Below are positions 16,574 through 26,254 of a stretch of 64,000 nucleotides of DNA, piece after piece. The translations under genes were made by a program, and so were the position numbers. Under the pieces are notes generated by a model that did not search any database, was not told the DNA's origin, and saw nothing but the letters and a program-made list of their open reading frames with translations. This DNA comes from Comamonadaceae bacterium OTU4NAUVB1 (GTDB taxonomy: Bacteria > Pseudomonadota > Gammaproteobacteria > Burkholderiales > Burkholderiaceae_C). The stretch lies in contig CP099603.1 of NCBI GenBank assembly GCA_024372625.1, forward strand, positions 62,001 to 126,000, written 5' to 3'. Every line of letters begins with the position of its first letter. Position 1 is the first letter of the stretch.

Positions 16574-17097
16574 GTCCGCCACGACCCGCTGCGGCGGCGG
16601 CGGCGCTGAGCGTGCATTTCGATCCTGATCTTGCGAAAAAGATTGGGTCGCTAGAAGTTCTTCAGGAAATCGCTTCGCTGATCCGGGAGTGGAAGGTCAT
16701 CGATGATCGCGGCCAGATCGCAACGCAAGACCACTGGTTTTTTGGCAGGGACAAGCCCAACAATCCCGTGCGGGGTAACGCGGTCAGCTTTGCCTTCCAC
16801 GTCCACTTGCGACCGTTCAACCCTGCGGCTTGCGCCGCGTGGGACCAGCAAGCCGATGATGAGCGTCTGACCCCATACGAACGCACGAGCGACCGACTGG
16901 CGGTCTATTCGCTCAAGCACGCCGAGCCCTCCGCAGGACTGCTGTTGCTGGACATCGTGGGCGATCCGGGCGGTCATGCGATCTTCAACCGGGAAGATCC
17001 CGTCTATGCGCGGCTGCTCAGAGCCTGGGACCGGATCGCCGACCGCCATCAGGGGGTCGGGTTGAGCGCGCTGCCCATCGACGTCCTCACCCTGTAG
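16570..17097 (+). CDS. YafO-family type II toxin (probable ribosome-dependent mRNA interferase)
   Basis: A 175-aa protein starting with GTG at 16570. The order of motifs follows E. coli YafO: WFFGRD (residues 57-61), FHVHL (76-80), a charged segment, LAVYSLKH (110-117), LLLLDIV and PGGHAIF (133-139). YafO cleaves mRNA on the ribosome and halts growth. This protein is longer than YafO (132 aa) because of an N-terminal extension with an Ala run; an internal GTG at 16612 could give a shorter form. Translation is coupled to the upstream 76-aa gene. Function is inferred from motif order only. Confidence 0.65.
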   Translation: MSPPRPAAAAAALSVHFDPDLAKKIGSLEVLQEIASLIREWKVIDDRGQIATQDHWFFGRDKPNNPVRGNAVSFAFHVHLRPFNPAACAAWDQQADDERLTPYERTSDRLAVYSLKHAEPSAGLLLLDIVGDPGGHAIFNREDPVYARLLRAWDRIADRHQGVGLSALPIDVLTL

Positions 17098-17150
17098 CGA
17101 AAATTTCGCGCCCGCGAAAATCCGAACCTTGCTTGCCCATTCACTTGCTT

Positions 17151-17180
17151 TTATTCAATCGTTCAACAACAATTGAATAA
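17151..17180. promoter_or_regulatory. ArsR operator overlapping the arsR start codon
   Basis: TTATTCAA (17151-17158) and TTGAATAA (17173-17180) are perfect inverted 8-mers 14 bases apart. The last A is the A of the arsR ATG. ATTCAA/TTGAAT arms are typical of ArsR operators. A TTGCTT (17145) and AACAAT (17168) pair spaced by 17 bases could be the promoter, which would leave almost no leader. Confidence 0.65.
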
Positions 17181-17506
17181 TGAATGAAGAAGTCGTTGTG
17201 AAGTCGCTTGCTGCGCTGGCCCAGACCAGCCGCTTGCGCGTGTTCCGCGCCCTGGTGGTGGCCGGCCAAGAAGGACTGACGCCCGGCGCGCTTGGTGAAG
17301 CCCTGGACCTGCCCGCGACCAGCTTGTCGTTCCACTTGAAGGAACTGACCAATGCCGGGTTGACGTCGCAGGAGCGCCAAGGCCGGCACTTGGTCTACCG
17401 GGCGTCGTTCGACCAGATGAATGCACTGCTCGGTTACCTCACCGAGAACTGCTGCCAAGGCGAGGCCTGCGCGGTGAGCGGCACGACCCTGGCCTGTGAC
17501 TGCTGA
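17180..17506 (+). CDS. arsR: Arsenic-responsive repressor ArsR
   Basis: A 108-aa winged-helix repressor. The DNA-binding helix region LPATSLSFHLKELTNAGL is near residue 48. The metalloid site is at the C terminus (NCCQGEAC), the CC-x4-5-C arrangement of the Acidithiobacillus ferrooxidans ArsR class rather than the CVC motif of plasmid R773 ArsR; a further CDC ends the protein. It heads arsRBCH. The ATG overlaps the operator and has no Shine-Dalgarno sequence, so the mRNA may be nearly leaderless. Confidence 0.92.
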   Translation: MNEEVVVKSLAALAQTSRLRVFRALVVAGQEGLTPGALGEALDLPATSLSFHLKELTNAGLTSQERQGRHLVYRASFDQMNALLGYLTENCCQGEACAVSGTTLACDC

Positions 17507-17551
17507 CGCTGCTTTGCGTTGCCCGTCCATTCCTCCCACCACGACAACTCC

Positions 17552-18838
<1,287 letters not shown>

Positions 18839-18870
18839 ACGAGGTCCGACTTCACAACGCTGGAACCGAC

Positions 18871-19302
18871 ATGAGCGACATCACGATCTATCACAACCCC
18901 GACTGCGGGACCTCGCGCAACGTGCTCGCGCTGATCCGCAACACCGGCGAGGAACCTGCCGTCGTCGAATACCTGAAGACGCCACCCGACCGCGCAACGC
19001 TGAATCAACTCATCGCGGACATGGGCGTGCCCGTGCGGGAGGTGCTGCGTCAGAAGGGCACGCCCTATGACGAGCTCGGCCTGAGCGATCCAAGGTGGAG
19101 CGACGAGCAGCTGATCGACTTCATGCTGCAGCATCCCATCCTCATGAACCGGCCGATCGTGGTGACCCCCATCGGCACCCGACTGTGCCGGCCCTCCGAA
19201 GCGGTGCTCGACCTCTTGCCAACGCTGCAGCGAGGCCCGTTCGCCAAGGAAGACGGTGAGGCCGTGATCGATGAGAAAGGCCAGCGTGTTGCCAAGCCCT
19301 GA
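18871..19302 (+). CDS. arsC: Glutaredoxin-dependent arsenate reductase ArsC
   Basis: A 143-aa thioredoxin-fold reductase. The catalytic Cys is in [11 protein letters not shown] (Cys12) and the arsenate-binding Arg residues are in the expected places (RPIVVTP near residue 94). This is the R773/E. coli class using glutathione and glutaredoxin. It converts arsenate to arsenite for export by ArsB. The 3' end overlaps arsH by 32 bases. Confidence 0.95.
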   Translation: MSDITIYHNPDCGTSRNVLALIRNTGEEPAVVEYLKTPPDRATLNQLIADMGVPVREVLRQKGTPYDELGLSDPRWSDEQLIDFMLQHPILMNRPIVVTPIGTRLCRPSEAVLDLLPTLQRGPFAKEDGEAVIDEKGQRVAKP

Positions 19303-20005
19303 CCTGCCAAACCTCGATGCGGACCAGTTCCACCTGCCCGATCCTCAACGCCTGTTTCCCCCGCGACGGGCAGACCACCCGCCGCGCATCCTGCTGCTCT
19401 ACGGATCGTTGCGCGAGCGCAGCTACAGCCGGCTGCTGACGGAGGAAGCGGCCCGCTTGCTGCAGGCCCTGGGGTGCGAGACGCGCATCTACGATCCTCG
19501 AGACCTGCCGCTGCCTGACGCGGCGCCTGAGAACCACCCGAAGGTGCAGGAGCTGCGCGACCTCGCGCAGTGGGCCGAGGGCATGGTGTGGACATCCCCG
19601 GAGCGCCACGGCGCGATGACGGGAGTCCTCAAGGCGCAGATCGACTGGATTCCCCTGGCGATCGGCTCGGTGCGACCCACGCAAGGCAAGACGCTGGCGG
19701 TGATGGAGGTCTCAGGCGGCTCGCAGTCCTTCAACGCCGTCAACCAGATGCGCGTGCTCGGGCGCTGGATGCGCATGATCACGATCCCCAACCAGTCGTC
19801 CGTGGCCAAGGCATTCCTGGAGTTCGAGGAGGACGGGCGCATGAAGCCATCGCCGTACTACGAGCGGGTGGTGGACGTGATGGAGGAGTTGGTGAAATTC
19901 ACGCTGCTCACGCGCGACTGCGCGGATTACCTGGTGGACCGCTACAGCGAGCGGCGGGAAAGCGCAGAAGCCCTGTCAAAGCGCGTCAACCTGCGCTCCC
20001 TCTGA
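19271..20005 (+). CDS. arsH: ArsH, NADPH-dependent FMN reductase / organoarsenical oxidase
   Basis: A 244-aa flavodoxin-like protein with the FMN-binding loop [13 protein letters not shown] (residues 42-54), the [18 protein letters not shown] segment and [12 protein letters not shown], all typical of ArsH. ArsH oxidises trivalent organoarsenicals and can act as an azo or quinone reductase. It overlaps arsC by 32 bases and ends the ars operon. No clear terminator follows. Confidence 0.94.
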   Translation: MRKASVLPSPDLPNLDADQFHLPDPQRLFPPRRADHPPRILLLYGSLRERSYSRLLTEEAARLLQALGCETRIYDPRDLPLPDAAPENHPKVQELRDLAQWAEGMVWTSPERHGAMTGVLKAQIDWIPLAIGSVRPTQGKTLAVMEVSGGSQSFNAVNQMRVLGRWMRMITIPNQSSVAKAFLEFEEDGRMKPSPYYERVVDVMEELVKFTLLTRDCADYLVDRYSERRESAEALSKRVNLRSL

Positions 20006-20074
20006 GAGCGGTAGAGCAGGTCCGCGTGCGGTGGCTGGCGCAGGTCACAACGGCGGCGCAGCGAGCCCGGCGAA

Positions 20075-20539
20075 TCAGGCGCGGCCCGACTTCAACCCAG
20101 TGCCGCGCGCACGGCGCGGCGTGTGCTGATCTGCAATCCGGTCTTCGTCAGCCAAGGTCTCCACGATCGGACAATCGGGTCGATCGTCACCGTGGCAGTG
20201 GTTCACCAGATGCGCCAGTGTGGCCTTCATGGCGCTGAGTTCCTGCAGCTTGGCGTCGAGCTCCTGCAAGTGCGCCTGTGCCAGCGCCTTGACCTGCCGG
20301 CTCGGACGACGCTTGTCCTGCCACAGCCCGAGCAATTCGCGGATCTGATCGATCGAAAACCCGAGGTCGCGCGACTGGCGAATGAACCGCAGGGTGCTCA
20401 CTTCCCGGTCCGTGTACTGGCGATAACCCGCCTCGGTGCGCAAGGCTTCGGGAAACAGCCCAACCTTCTCGTAGTGACGGATCATCTTGGCCGAGACTCC
20501 AGAGGCCTTGGCCGTCTCGCCGATATTCAACAGTGTCAT
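20075..20539 (-). CDS. cueR: CueR, Cu(I)-responsive MerR-family activator
   Basis: A 154-aa MerR regulator with N-terminal winged helix (NIGETAKASGVSAKMIRHYEK). The metal-binding loop has Cys115 and Cys123 eight residues apart in HCHGDDRPDCPI, matching Cys112/Cys120 of E. coli CueR, and so predicts Cu(I)/Ag(I)/Au(I) sensing. The gene lies 11 bases downstream of copA on the same strand. It probably acts on the two 19-bp-spacer promoters at 23081-23111 and 23162-23192. Confidence 0.92.
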   Translation of the reverse strand: MTLLNIGETAKASGVSAKMIRHYEKVGLFPEALRTEAGYRQYTDREVSTLRFIRQSRDLGFSIDQIRELLGLWQDKRRPSRQVKALAQAHLQELDAKLQELSAMKATLAHLVNHCHGDDRPDCPIVETLADEDRIADQHTPRRARGTGLKSGRA

Positions 20540-20550
20540 GGGTCTGAGCC

Positions 20551-23052
20551 TCAAGCCTTGCGGGCGGGGTGGGTGGAAGACAGGATGGGCGACGCAAACA
20601 ATGCTTCTTGCTGCTGCAGCGAACGCCAGCGCCGCAGCAGCAAGGCGTTGCCGACCACGCTCACGCTGCTGAAGGCCATGGCCGCGCCGGCGATCATTGG
20701 ACTGAGCAGGCCTAGGGCTGCCAATGGAATGCCCAGCGCGTTGTAGCCGAACGCCCACCACAGGTTCTGCTTGATCTTGGCGTAGGTGCGGCGCGAGACG
20801 TCGATGGCGTCCGCGACGAGCCGTGGGTCCCCACGCATCAGGGTGATGCCAGCGGTCTCCATCGCCACGTCCGTGCCGGTCGCCATGGCGATGCCCACGT
20901 CGGCGGCGGCAAGAGCGGGTGCATCGTTGATGCCATCGCCCACCATCGCCACCACCTGGCCGGCCGCGCGCAACTCCTGCACGATGGCTGCCTTGTCGCC
21001 GGGCAGCACTTCGGCGCGTACTTCGGTGATGCCGAGGTCCTGAGCCACCGCGCGCGCACTGCCTTGGTTGTCCCCGGTGAGCATGACGGTGCGGATGCCC
21101 AACGCTTGCAGCCGGGCGACGGCTTGGCGGGCGGCGGGCTTGACCGTGTCGCCGAACGCCAAAAGGCCCAGCAGATCGACCTGCTGCCCGGTGGTGCGGG
21201 TGAGCCAAGAGATCGTCCGGCCTTCATCTTCCAGACGGGTCGCTTTCTGGGCCAGCGCACCAGTAGGCACACCCAACTCCTGCAGTAGACGGCTGCTGCC
21301 TAGCGACAGAACGCTGCCCTCCACGGTGGCCGTCAATCCACGACCCGGCAGGGCCTTGGCTTGAGAAGCCGCAGGCAAGGTCAGTTTCTCTTCGCGCGCC
21401 TGGTCCAGCACAGCACGTGCCAAGGGATGCTCGCTGACGCTTTGCAGGGCGCCTGCAAGTCGCAGGACGTCTGCGCGGTCCTCGCCCGGCGCCGGCACGA
21501 CCGCGGCCAGCGACGGCCGTCCTTCGGTCAGCGTGCCCGTCTTGTCAAAAGCCACTGTGGTGACCGAGTGCGCCACTTCCAGCGCCTGGGCGTCCTTGAT
21601 CAGGATGCCTTGGCGCGCGGCCACGCCGGTGCCGGCCATGATGGCCGTGGGGGTCGCCAGTCCCAGCGCGCATGGGCAAGCGATGACGAGCACCGCCACC
21701 GCGTTGATCAGCGCTTGCTCCCAGTTTCCCGTGACGGCGACCCACCCAACGAAGGTCAGTGCGGCGATCGCTAACACCACCGGCACGAACACCGCGCTCA
21801 CCCGGTCCACGATGCGCTGGATCGGCGCCTTGGCCGCCTGCGCCGACTCGACCATGCGGATGATGCGCGCGAGCATCGTCTCCGTGCCCACCGCCAGCGT
21901 CCTGACGGTCATCACGCCTTCGACGTTGATGGCGCCGCCCGTCACCTTCGCACCCACGGCCTTGGCCACCGGCAGACTTTCTCCGGTGATGAGCGATTCA
22001 TCAACATGGCTGTGACCCTCGCTCACCTCGCCGTCTACAGCGATCCGCTCGCCTGGGCGAACAACGACCAGATCACCCACGCGCACCTGATCGATGGCGA
22101 CTTCCACTTCGATGCCGTCACGGCGCACCCGGGCGGTCGCCGGACGCAGTGCGTTAAGGGCATGAATGGCGGCAGCGGTCTGGCGCTTGGCGCGACCTTC
22201 TAGCCATTTGCCCAGCAGCACGAGCGTGATGACCGTTGCCGAGGCTTCGAAGTACAGATGGGCCATGCCGTGCGTGCCATGACGCCACAGCAGGTAGACC
22301 GACAGCCCATAGGCCGCCGAGGTGCCCAGGGCCACCAGCAGGTCCATGTTGCCCGCGCCGGCGCGCACGGCTTTGTAGCCGGCCCGGTAGAAGCGCCAGC
22401 CCAGCCAGAACTGCACCGGCGTGGCCAGGGCCCACTGGGCCCAGCCACCCAGCATCCAGTCGATCCCCAGCACCTGCAGCAGCATCGGTGCGATGAGCGG
22501 CGCGGTCAGCACCGCCGCCACCGCCACCGGCCACCAAGCGGGCCACTGCCAGCCGGGCGCCACCGAGACGGATGCCGACGAAGGTGCCATCTCCCGAGCC
22601 TTCACGGCGTAGCCACCTTTCTCAATGGCCGCTTCTAGGGCCTGCACCGGCACGGTCGAGAGCATTTCGACGGTGGCTTTCTCAGTCGCAAGGTTGACCG
22701 AGGCGCTCGTGACCCCAGGAACTTTCAGGAGCGCCTTTTCCACGCGGGACACGCATGAGGCGCATGTCATGCCTTCCACACCCAGTTCCACTTGCTGTGT
22801 GCCCACCTCGTAGCCAGCCTTGCGCACGGCCGCCACCAACGCCTGGGCACCCACGCCGGGCTCGACCGCCACGGCCGCCTGCTCGGTTGCCAGGTTCACT
22901 TCGGCTCGCTGAACCCCCGGCAGCGTTTTCAGGGCTTTTTCCACCCGCATGACGCAGGAGGCGCACGTCATCCCAGCGATGGGGAGCTGCAGGGCCTGCA
23001 GGCCTGGGGAAGCGGCAGCGGTGGCGCCTAGGGGGTGGACAGCGGTGGTCAT
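20551..23052 (-). CDS. copA: Cu(I)-exporting P-type ATPase CopA
   Basis: An 833-aa P1B-type ATPase. Two N-terminal metal-binding domains (each GMTCASC) are followed by membrane helices with the transport motif [10 protein letters not shown], the TGES actuator loop, phosphorylation motif DKTGTLTEG and hinge [10 protein letters not shown]. It exports cytoplasmic Cu(I). Start choice: the ATG at 23052 gives MTTAVHPLG; an ATG two codons upstream (23058) is also possible. A frame open still further upstream would run through the CueR-type promoter and is rejected. cueR follows directly. Confidence 0.94.
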   Translation of the reverse strand: MTTAVHPLGATAAASPGLQALQLPIAGMTCASCVMRVEKALKTLPGVQRAEVNLATEQAAVAVEPGVGAQALVAAVRKAGYEVGTQQVELGVEGMTCASCVSRVEKALLKVPGVTSASVNLATEKATVEMLSTVPVQALEAAIEKGGYAVKAREMAPSSASVSVAPGWQWPAWWPVAVAAVLTAPLIAPMLLQVLGIDWMLGGWAQWALATPVQFWLGWRFYRAGYKAVRAGAGNMDLLVALGTSAAYGLSVYLLWRHGTHGMAHLYFEASATVITLVLLGKWLEGRAKRQTAAAIHALNALRPATARVRRDGIEVEVAIDQVRVGDLVVVRPGERIAVDGEVSEGHSHVDESLITGESLPVAKAVGAKVTGGAINVEGVMTVRTLAVGTETMLARIIRMVESAQAAKAPIQRIVDRVSAVFVPVVLAIAALTFVGWVAVTGNWEQALINAVAVLVIACPCALGLATPTAIMAGTGVAARQGILIKDAQALEVAHSVTTVAFDKTGTLTEGRPSLAAVVPAPGEDRADVLRLAGALQSVSEHPLARAVLDQAREEKLTLPAASQAKALPGRGLTATVEGSVLSLGSSRLLQELGVPTGALAQKATRLEDEGRTISWLTRTTGQQVDLLGLLAFGDTVKPAARQAVARLQALGIRTVMLTGDNQGSARAVAQDLGITEVRAEVLPGDKAAIVQELRAAGQVVAMVGDGINDAPALAAADVGIAMATGTDVAMETAGITLMRGDPRLVADAIDVSRRTYAKIKQNLWWAFGYNALGIPLAALGLLSPMIAGAAMAFSSVSVVGNALLLRRWRSLQQQEALFASPILSSTHPARKA

Positions 23053-23080
23053 GGGCATCAAGGAAATATCGAGACCTTGG

Positions 23081-23111
23081 AGTCTGAAGCTTCCCACAGT
23101 GGCAAGCTCAA
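23081..23111 (-). promoter_or_regulatory. CueR-type promoter of copA
   Basis: On the minus strand, -35 TTGAGC and -10 CAGACT are separated by 19 bp, the elongated spacer that MerR-family activators twist. The spacer and flanks hold the dyad AGCTTGCC-ACTGT-GGGAAGCT (23088-23108), close to known CueR boxes. It lies about 30 bases before the copA start. Confidence 0.75.
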
Positions 23112-23161
23112 GGGGGAAGTGGAGAGTGCGCAACGCCGAGATGGTTATCCGTCAAGGGCAC

Positions 23162-23192
23162 TTGACCTTCCAACAGTGACAAGGATGACACT
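23162..23192 (+). promoter_or_regulatory. CueR-type promoter of copZ
   Basis: -35 TTGACC and -10 GACACT are separated by 19 bp, with the dyad CCTT...AAGG (23166-23184) in the spacer. This mirrors the divergent copA promoter 50 bp away, so one CueR protein should switch on both. Confidence 0.72.
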
Positions 23193-23228
23193 GACTGCGT
23201 CCAACCACTTTTGAGCCAGGAGAACCCC

Positions 23229-23477
23229 GTGATCGCCTTTGACATTCAAGACATGACCTGCGGCCATTGCGTTGCCACCATCACCCGGGCCGTGGCAGCG
23301 GTTGATGCGGGCGCTGCCGTGCGCTTCGATCTGCCGGCGCACCGCGTGGAAATCACGTCCGGCACCGCCAGTGCCGACGTCCTGAGCCAGAGCATTCGGG
23401 ACGCCGGCTACACCCCGGTGGCGGCCAGTGCGACCCCGGCGGCAGCGCCCAAGAAGGGTGGCTGCTGCTGCGGCTGA
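23229..23477 (+). CDS. copZ: CopZ-like cytoplasmic copper chaperone with Cys-rich tail
   Basis: An 82-aa heavy-metal-associated domain. The Cu(I) site is MTCGHC (residues 9-14), and a Cys-rich end (GGCCCG) is unusual for CopZ. The start is the GTG at 23229, with AGGAG five bases ahead; an upstream in-frame TTG at 23211 is less likely. It is divergent from copA and has its own CueR-type promoter. It should hand Cu(I) to CopA. Confidence 0.88.
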   Translation: MIAFDIQDMTCGHCVATITRAVAAVDAGAAVRFDLPAHRVEITSGTASADVLSQSIRDAGYTPVAASATPAAAPKKGGCCCG

Positions 23478-23535
23478 GCGCCTGCGGGCTCCGCGCGGTA
23501 CCGCACCGACAGGCCCTTGCAAAGCCTTGAAAAAC

Positions 23536-23570
23536 AAAAAGGCCGGCATTCACCATGCCGGCCTTTTCTT
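23536..23570. terminator. Bidirectional Rho-independent terminator
   Basis: AAGGCCGGCAT-TCACC-ATGCCGGCCTT is an 11-bp perfect stem with A-rich left and T-rich right flanks. It separates copZ (plus) from the convergent periplasmic copper cluster (minus). Confidence 0.88.
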
Positions 23571-23609
23571 TGGGTCAGCCCGCCTCAAAGGCGGGCCGCC
23601 TTGCGCGAT

Positions 23610-23726
23610 TTACTCGCAGCAGGGCATCGTGACCTCGTCGCAGCAGTCTTCACCGCAGCAGGGTGCGGCAGCGAACGCAGCGGTCGAGGCGAGGGCAAAG
23701 GCAAAAATAGCCAGAAGTTTTTTCAT
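23610..23726 (-). CDS. 38-aa secreted Cys-rich peptide, putative periplasmic copper binder
   Basis: A very small gene at the end of the copper cluster. It starts ATG with AAGGA five bases ahead. Residues 1-19 are a perfect Sec signal peptide (MKKLLAIFAFALASTAAFA); the mature peptide of about 19 residues has three CC pairs (PCCGEDCCDEV, then PCC) and acidic residues. Six thiols in 19 residues strongly suggest metal binding in the periplasm. I know no named family. It lies 58 bases after the CusF-like gene and is followed by a strong terminator. Confidence 0.75.
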   Translation of the reverse strand: MKKLLAIFAFALASTAAFAAAPCCGEDCCDEVTMPCCE

Positions 23727-23784
23727 GGAAGTCCTTGAGGGTTGAAGTAAAAAAAACGCACGCAATAAAGTGAGCCAGTGTGGC

Positions 23785-24156
23785 TCAGCGCAAAGACTCG
23801 ATGGCGGTCACAACGAACTTGCCATCGATTTTCTCTGCCTGGAACTGCACTTTCTCACCTGGTTGCACCTTGTCGAGGACCGTGTCGTCCTTGACGCCGA
23901 ACACCATCGTCATGCCCGGCATGTCCAAGCTCTTGAGCGGGCCGTGTTTGATGGTGATCTTTTTGTTGTCCCTGTCCACTTTGCGGACCTCGCCTTTGGT
24001 CATCTCGGCGCTGCCGGCGGCTTGAGCCTGAACAGCGCCGGCTGGCGCAGCGCTCTCTGCGGGCGCGGGCGACGGCTCGGGCGTCTGGGCATGGGCCGAG
24101 CCGATCAAGGCGAAACCCACTGCAAGGGTGGCGAGGGTGATACGGAGATTGAGCAT
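23785..24156 (-). CDS. CusF-like periplasmic copper-binding protein
   Basis: A 123-aa protein with signal peptide (residues 1-23, SAHA cleavage), a Pro/Ala-rich linker, and a C-terminal small beta-barrel like CusF: GEVRKVDRDNKKITIKHGPLKSLDMPGMTMVF. The Cu(I) ligands of CusF (one His, two Met, one Trp) map to H, M and M here (IKHGP, MPGMTM); the Trp is replaced by Phe. It probably carries Cu(I) to an efflux route or to the oxidase. Confidence 0.85.
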   Translation of the reverse strand: MLNLRITLATLAVGFALIGSAHAQTPEPSPAPAESAAPAGAVQAQAAGSAEMTKGEVRKVDRDNKKITIKHGPLKSLDMPGMTMVFGVKDDTVLDKVQPGEKVQFQAEKIDGKFVVTAIESLR

Positions 24157-24240
24157 GGGGACTCCTTGGGGAAAGTGGGGGGTGGTGTTTGTGAGGTGCC
24201 CTGCCAATCCGGATTGAAGAAGTTCAGCAAGGCAGAGGAC

Positions 24241-24729
24241 TTACTTGCGCGCAGCCTTGGCCACCGTGACGGCGCCCTTCATGCCGGCGTCGTAGTGGCC
24301 GGGCTGCAGGCAGGCGAAATCGACTTTTCCGGCCTTGGTGAACTGCCAGATGATTTCGCCGGTCTTGCCAGAAGCCAGCGTCACCATGCTCGGCTCGTCG
24401 TGCTCCATCTCGGGGTTCTTTTTCATCACCTCGTAGTGCTCCTTGAGCTCTTTCTCGGTGCCCAGCATGAGTTCGTGCTTGATCTTTCCGGAGTTCTTGA
24501 CGACGAAGCGCACGGTCTCGCCCTGCTTGACGTTGATCGAGGCCGGGGTGAAGCGCATGGCATCGGTCATGTCCACCACGATCGTGCGCGTGACCTTGGC
24601 AGCCACGCCGGGCTTGCCTACGGCCTGGTCGGTCTCATGACCGCCCGCGTGATTGCCCGAGGCAGAGGCGCCCACAGCGGCCAGAGCGAGGAACGTGGCA
24701 AAGGCGACTTGGCGAAGTGTGTGGTTCAT
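24241..24729 (-). CDS. Cupredoxin-domain copper protein (CopI-like)
   Basis: A 162-aa exported protein with an N-terminal signal peptide and a His-rich stretch (GNHAGGHETD), then a plastocyanin-like domain. The type 1 copper ligands are visible: His in KHELMLG, and Cys, His and Met in ACLQPGHYDAGM. CopI-type proteins protect periplasm from copper in Burkholderiales and photosynthetic proteobacteria. The frame runs on upstream, but the ATG at 24729 gives the signal peptide. Confidence 0.87.
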   Translation of the reverse strand: MNHTLRQVAFATFLALAAVGASASGNHAGGHETDQAVGKPGVAAKVTRTIVVDMTDAMRFTPASINVKQGETVRFVVKNSGKIKHELMLGTEKELKEHYEVMKKNPEMEHDEPSMVTLASGKTGEIIWQFTKAGKVDFACLQPGHYDAGMKGAVTVAKAARK

Positions 24730-24791
24730 GGCTTTGAAGTGAAATTTGAGAAAAACGGAGGAAGCGAAAAGGAAGGAAAACGACGGCGCCA

Positions 24792-26207
24792 TTAGTGCCC
24801 GGCATGGCCCGCGCCGGGCTTGCGCACTTGCACTTCGATGTTCTTGGCCGGCATGTTCTGCACCGGCATGGCCGCCGCGCCCGCGCCTTGCTGGCGCGGG
24901 CCTTCGGGCACCGGGCCGTCGAGCTCGTAAGCGACGGTGCCCTTGGGATGCTTGAACCAGCCAGGATTGGAGTAATCACCGGCTTTTTGGTCCTTGCGCA
25001 CCTTCACCACGCTGAACATGCCGCCCATCTCGACCGAGCCGAAAGGCCCTTCGCCGCTCATCATGCGAGCCGTGTTGTCGGGCAGCGGCATCTCCATCTC
25101 GCCCATGTCGGCCATCCCGCGCTCGCCCATCACCATGTAGTCAGGCACCAGGTCGGCGATCTGCTTGGTCACGTCCTTGTGGTCCACGCCGATCATGGTG
25201 GGCACGTCGTGGCCCATCGCGTTCATCGTGTGGTGGCTCTTGTGGCAGTGGAACGCCCAGTCGCCTTCCTCGTCGGCCAGGAACTCGATCTGGCGCATCT
25301 GGCCCACCGCCACGTCCGTGGTCACCTCGTACTGCCGCGTGGTCTTCGGGGTCGGCCCGCCATCGGTGCCGGTGACCAGGAACTCGTGGCCGTGCAGGTG
25401 CATCGGGTGGTTGGTCATCGTCAGGTTGCCCATGCGGATGCGCACCTTGTCGTTCAACCGCACGTTGAGCGAGTCGATGCCGGGGAAGATGCGGCTGTTC
25501 CAGGACCACAGGTTGAAGTCCAGCATCGTCATGATCTTGGGCGTGGCGCTGCCGGGCTCGACGTCATAGGCGTTGAGCAGGAAGACGAAGTCGCGGTTGA
25601 CCTCCTCGATCAGCGGGTGCCTGGTCTTGGGGTGCGTGACCCAGAAGCCCATCATTCCCATGGCCATCTGCACCATCTCGTCGGCGTGGGGGTGGTACAT
25701 GAAGGTGCCCGGGCGACGCGCGACAAACTCGTAGACGAAGGTCTTGCCCGGGCGGATCGCCGGCTGGGTCAGGCCGGTGACGCCATCCATGCCGTTGGGC
25801 AGGCGCTGGCCGTGCCAATGCACGCTGGTGTGCTCGGGCAGCTTGTTGGTGACGAAGATGCGCACGCGGTCGCCCTCGACCACCTCGATGGTGGGTCCGG
25901 GTGACTGGCCGTTGTACCCCCAGAGATTGGCCTTGAAGCCCGGCGCCATCTCACGCACCACCGGCTCGGCCACCAGATGGAATTCCTTGACGCCGTTGTT
26001 CATGCGCCAAGGCAGCGTCCAGCCGTTGAGGGTGACGACCGGGTTGTAGGGCCGGCCGCTCGATGGCATGAGTGGTGGCATGGTGTTGGGCGTGGTCTGC
26101 AGCACCGGCTCGGGCAGTGCCGCCATGGCGACCTTGCTGACCGAGGCGGCAGCCAGTGTGCCGGTGATGGCGCCCGCGCCGCTGAGGAAATTTCTTCGGT
26201 TGTTCAT
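24792..26207 (-). CDS. Periplasmic multicopper oxidase (PcoA/CueO-like), Tat-exported
   Basis: A 471-aa oxidase. The N terminus MNNRRNFLSGAGA is a Tat signal. All four copper-ligand motifs are present: HWHGQ, YHPHADEM, HPMHLHGHEF and HCHKSHH followed by Met. A Met-rich stretch near residues 390-415 (MADMGEMEMP) is typical of cuprous oxidases. It should oxidise Cu(I) to less toxic Cu(II). The start at 26207 is fixed by the twin-arginine motif. It follows the TolC-like gene after 47 bases. Confidence 0.9.
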   Translation of the reverse strand: MNNRRNFLSGAGAITGTLAAASVSKVAMAALPEPVLQTTPNTMPPLMPSSGRPYNPVVTLNGWTLPWRMNNGVKEFHLVAEPVVREMAPGFKANLWGYNGQSPGPTIEVVEGDRVRIFVTNKLPEHTSVHWHGQRLPNGMDGVTGLTQPAIRPGKTFVYEFVARRPGTFMYHPHADEMVQMAMGMMGFWVTHPKTRHPLIEEVNRDFVFLLNAYDVEPGSATPKIMTMLDFNLWSWNSRIFPGIDSLNVRLNDKVRIRMGNLTMTNHPMHLHGHEFLVTGTDGGPTPKTTRQYEVTTDVAVGQMRQIEFLADEEGDWAFHCHKSHHTMNAMGHDVPTMIGVDHKDVTKQIADLVPDYMVMGERGMADMGEMEMPLPDNTARMMSGEGPFGSVEMGGMFSVVKVRKDQKAGDYSNPGWFKHPKGTVAYELDGPVPEGPRQQGAGAAAMPVQNMPAKNIEVQVRKPGAGHAGH

Positions 26208-26254
26208 GGGAAGGTGTTCGAATTGTTCGAAGGGCTCGATTCGTAAGGCGCCGC

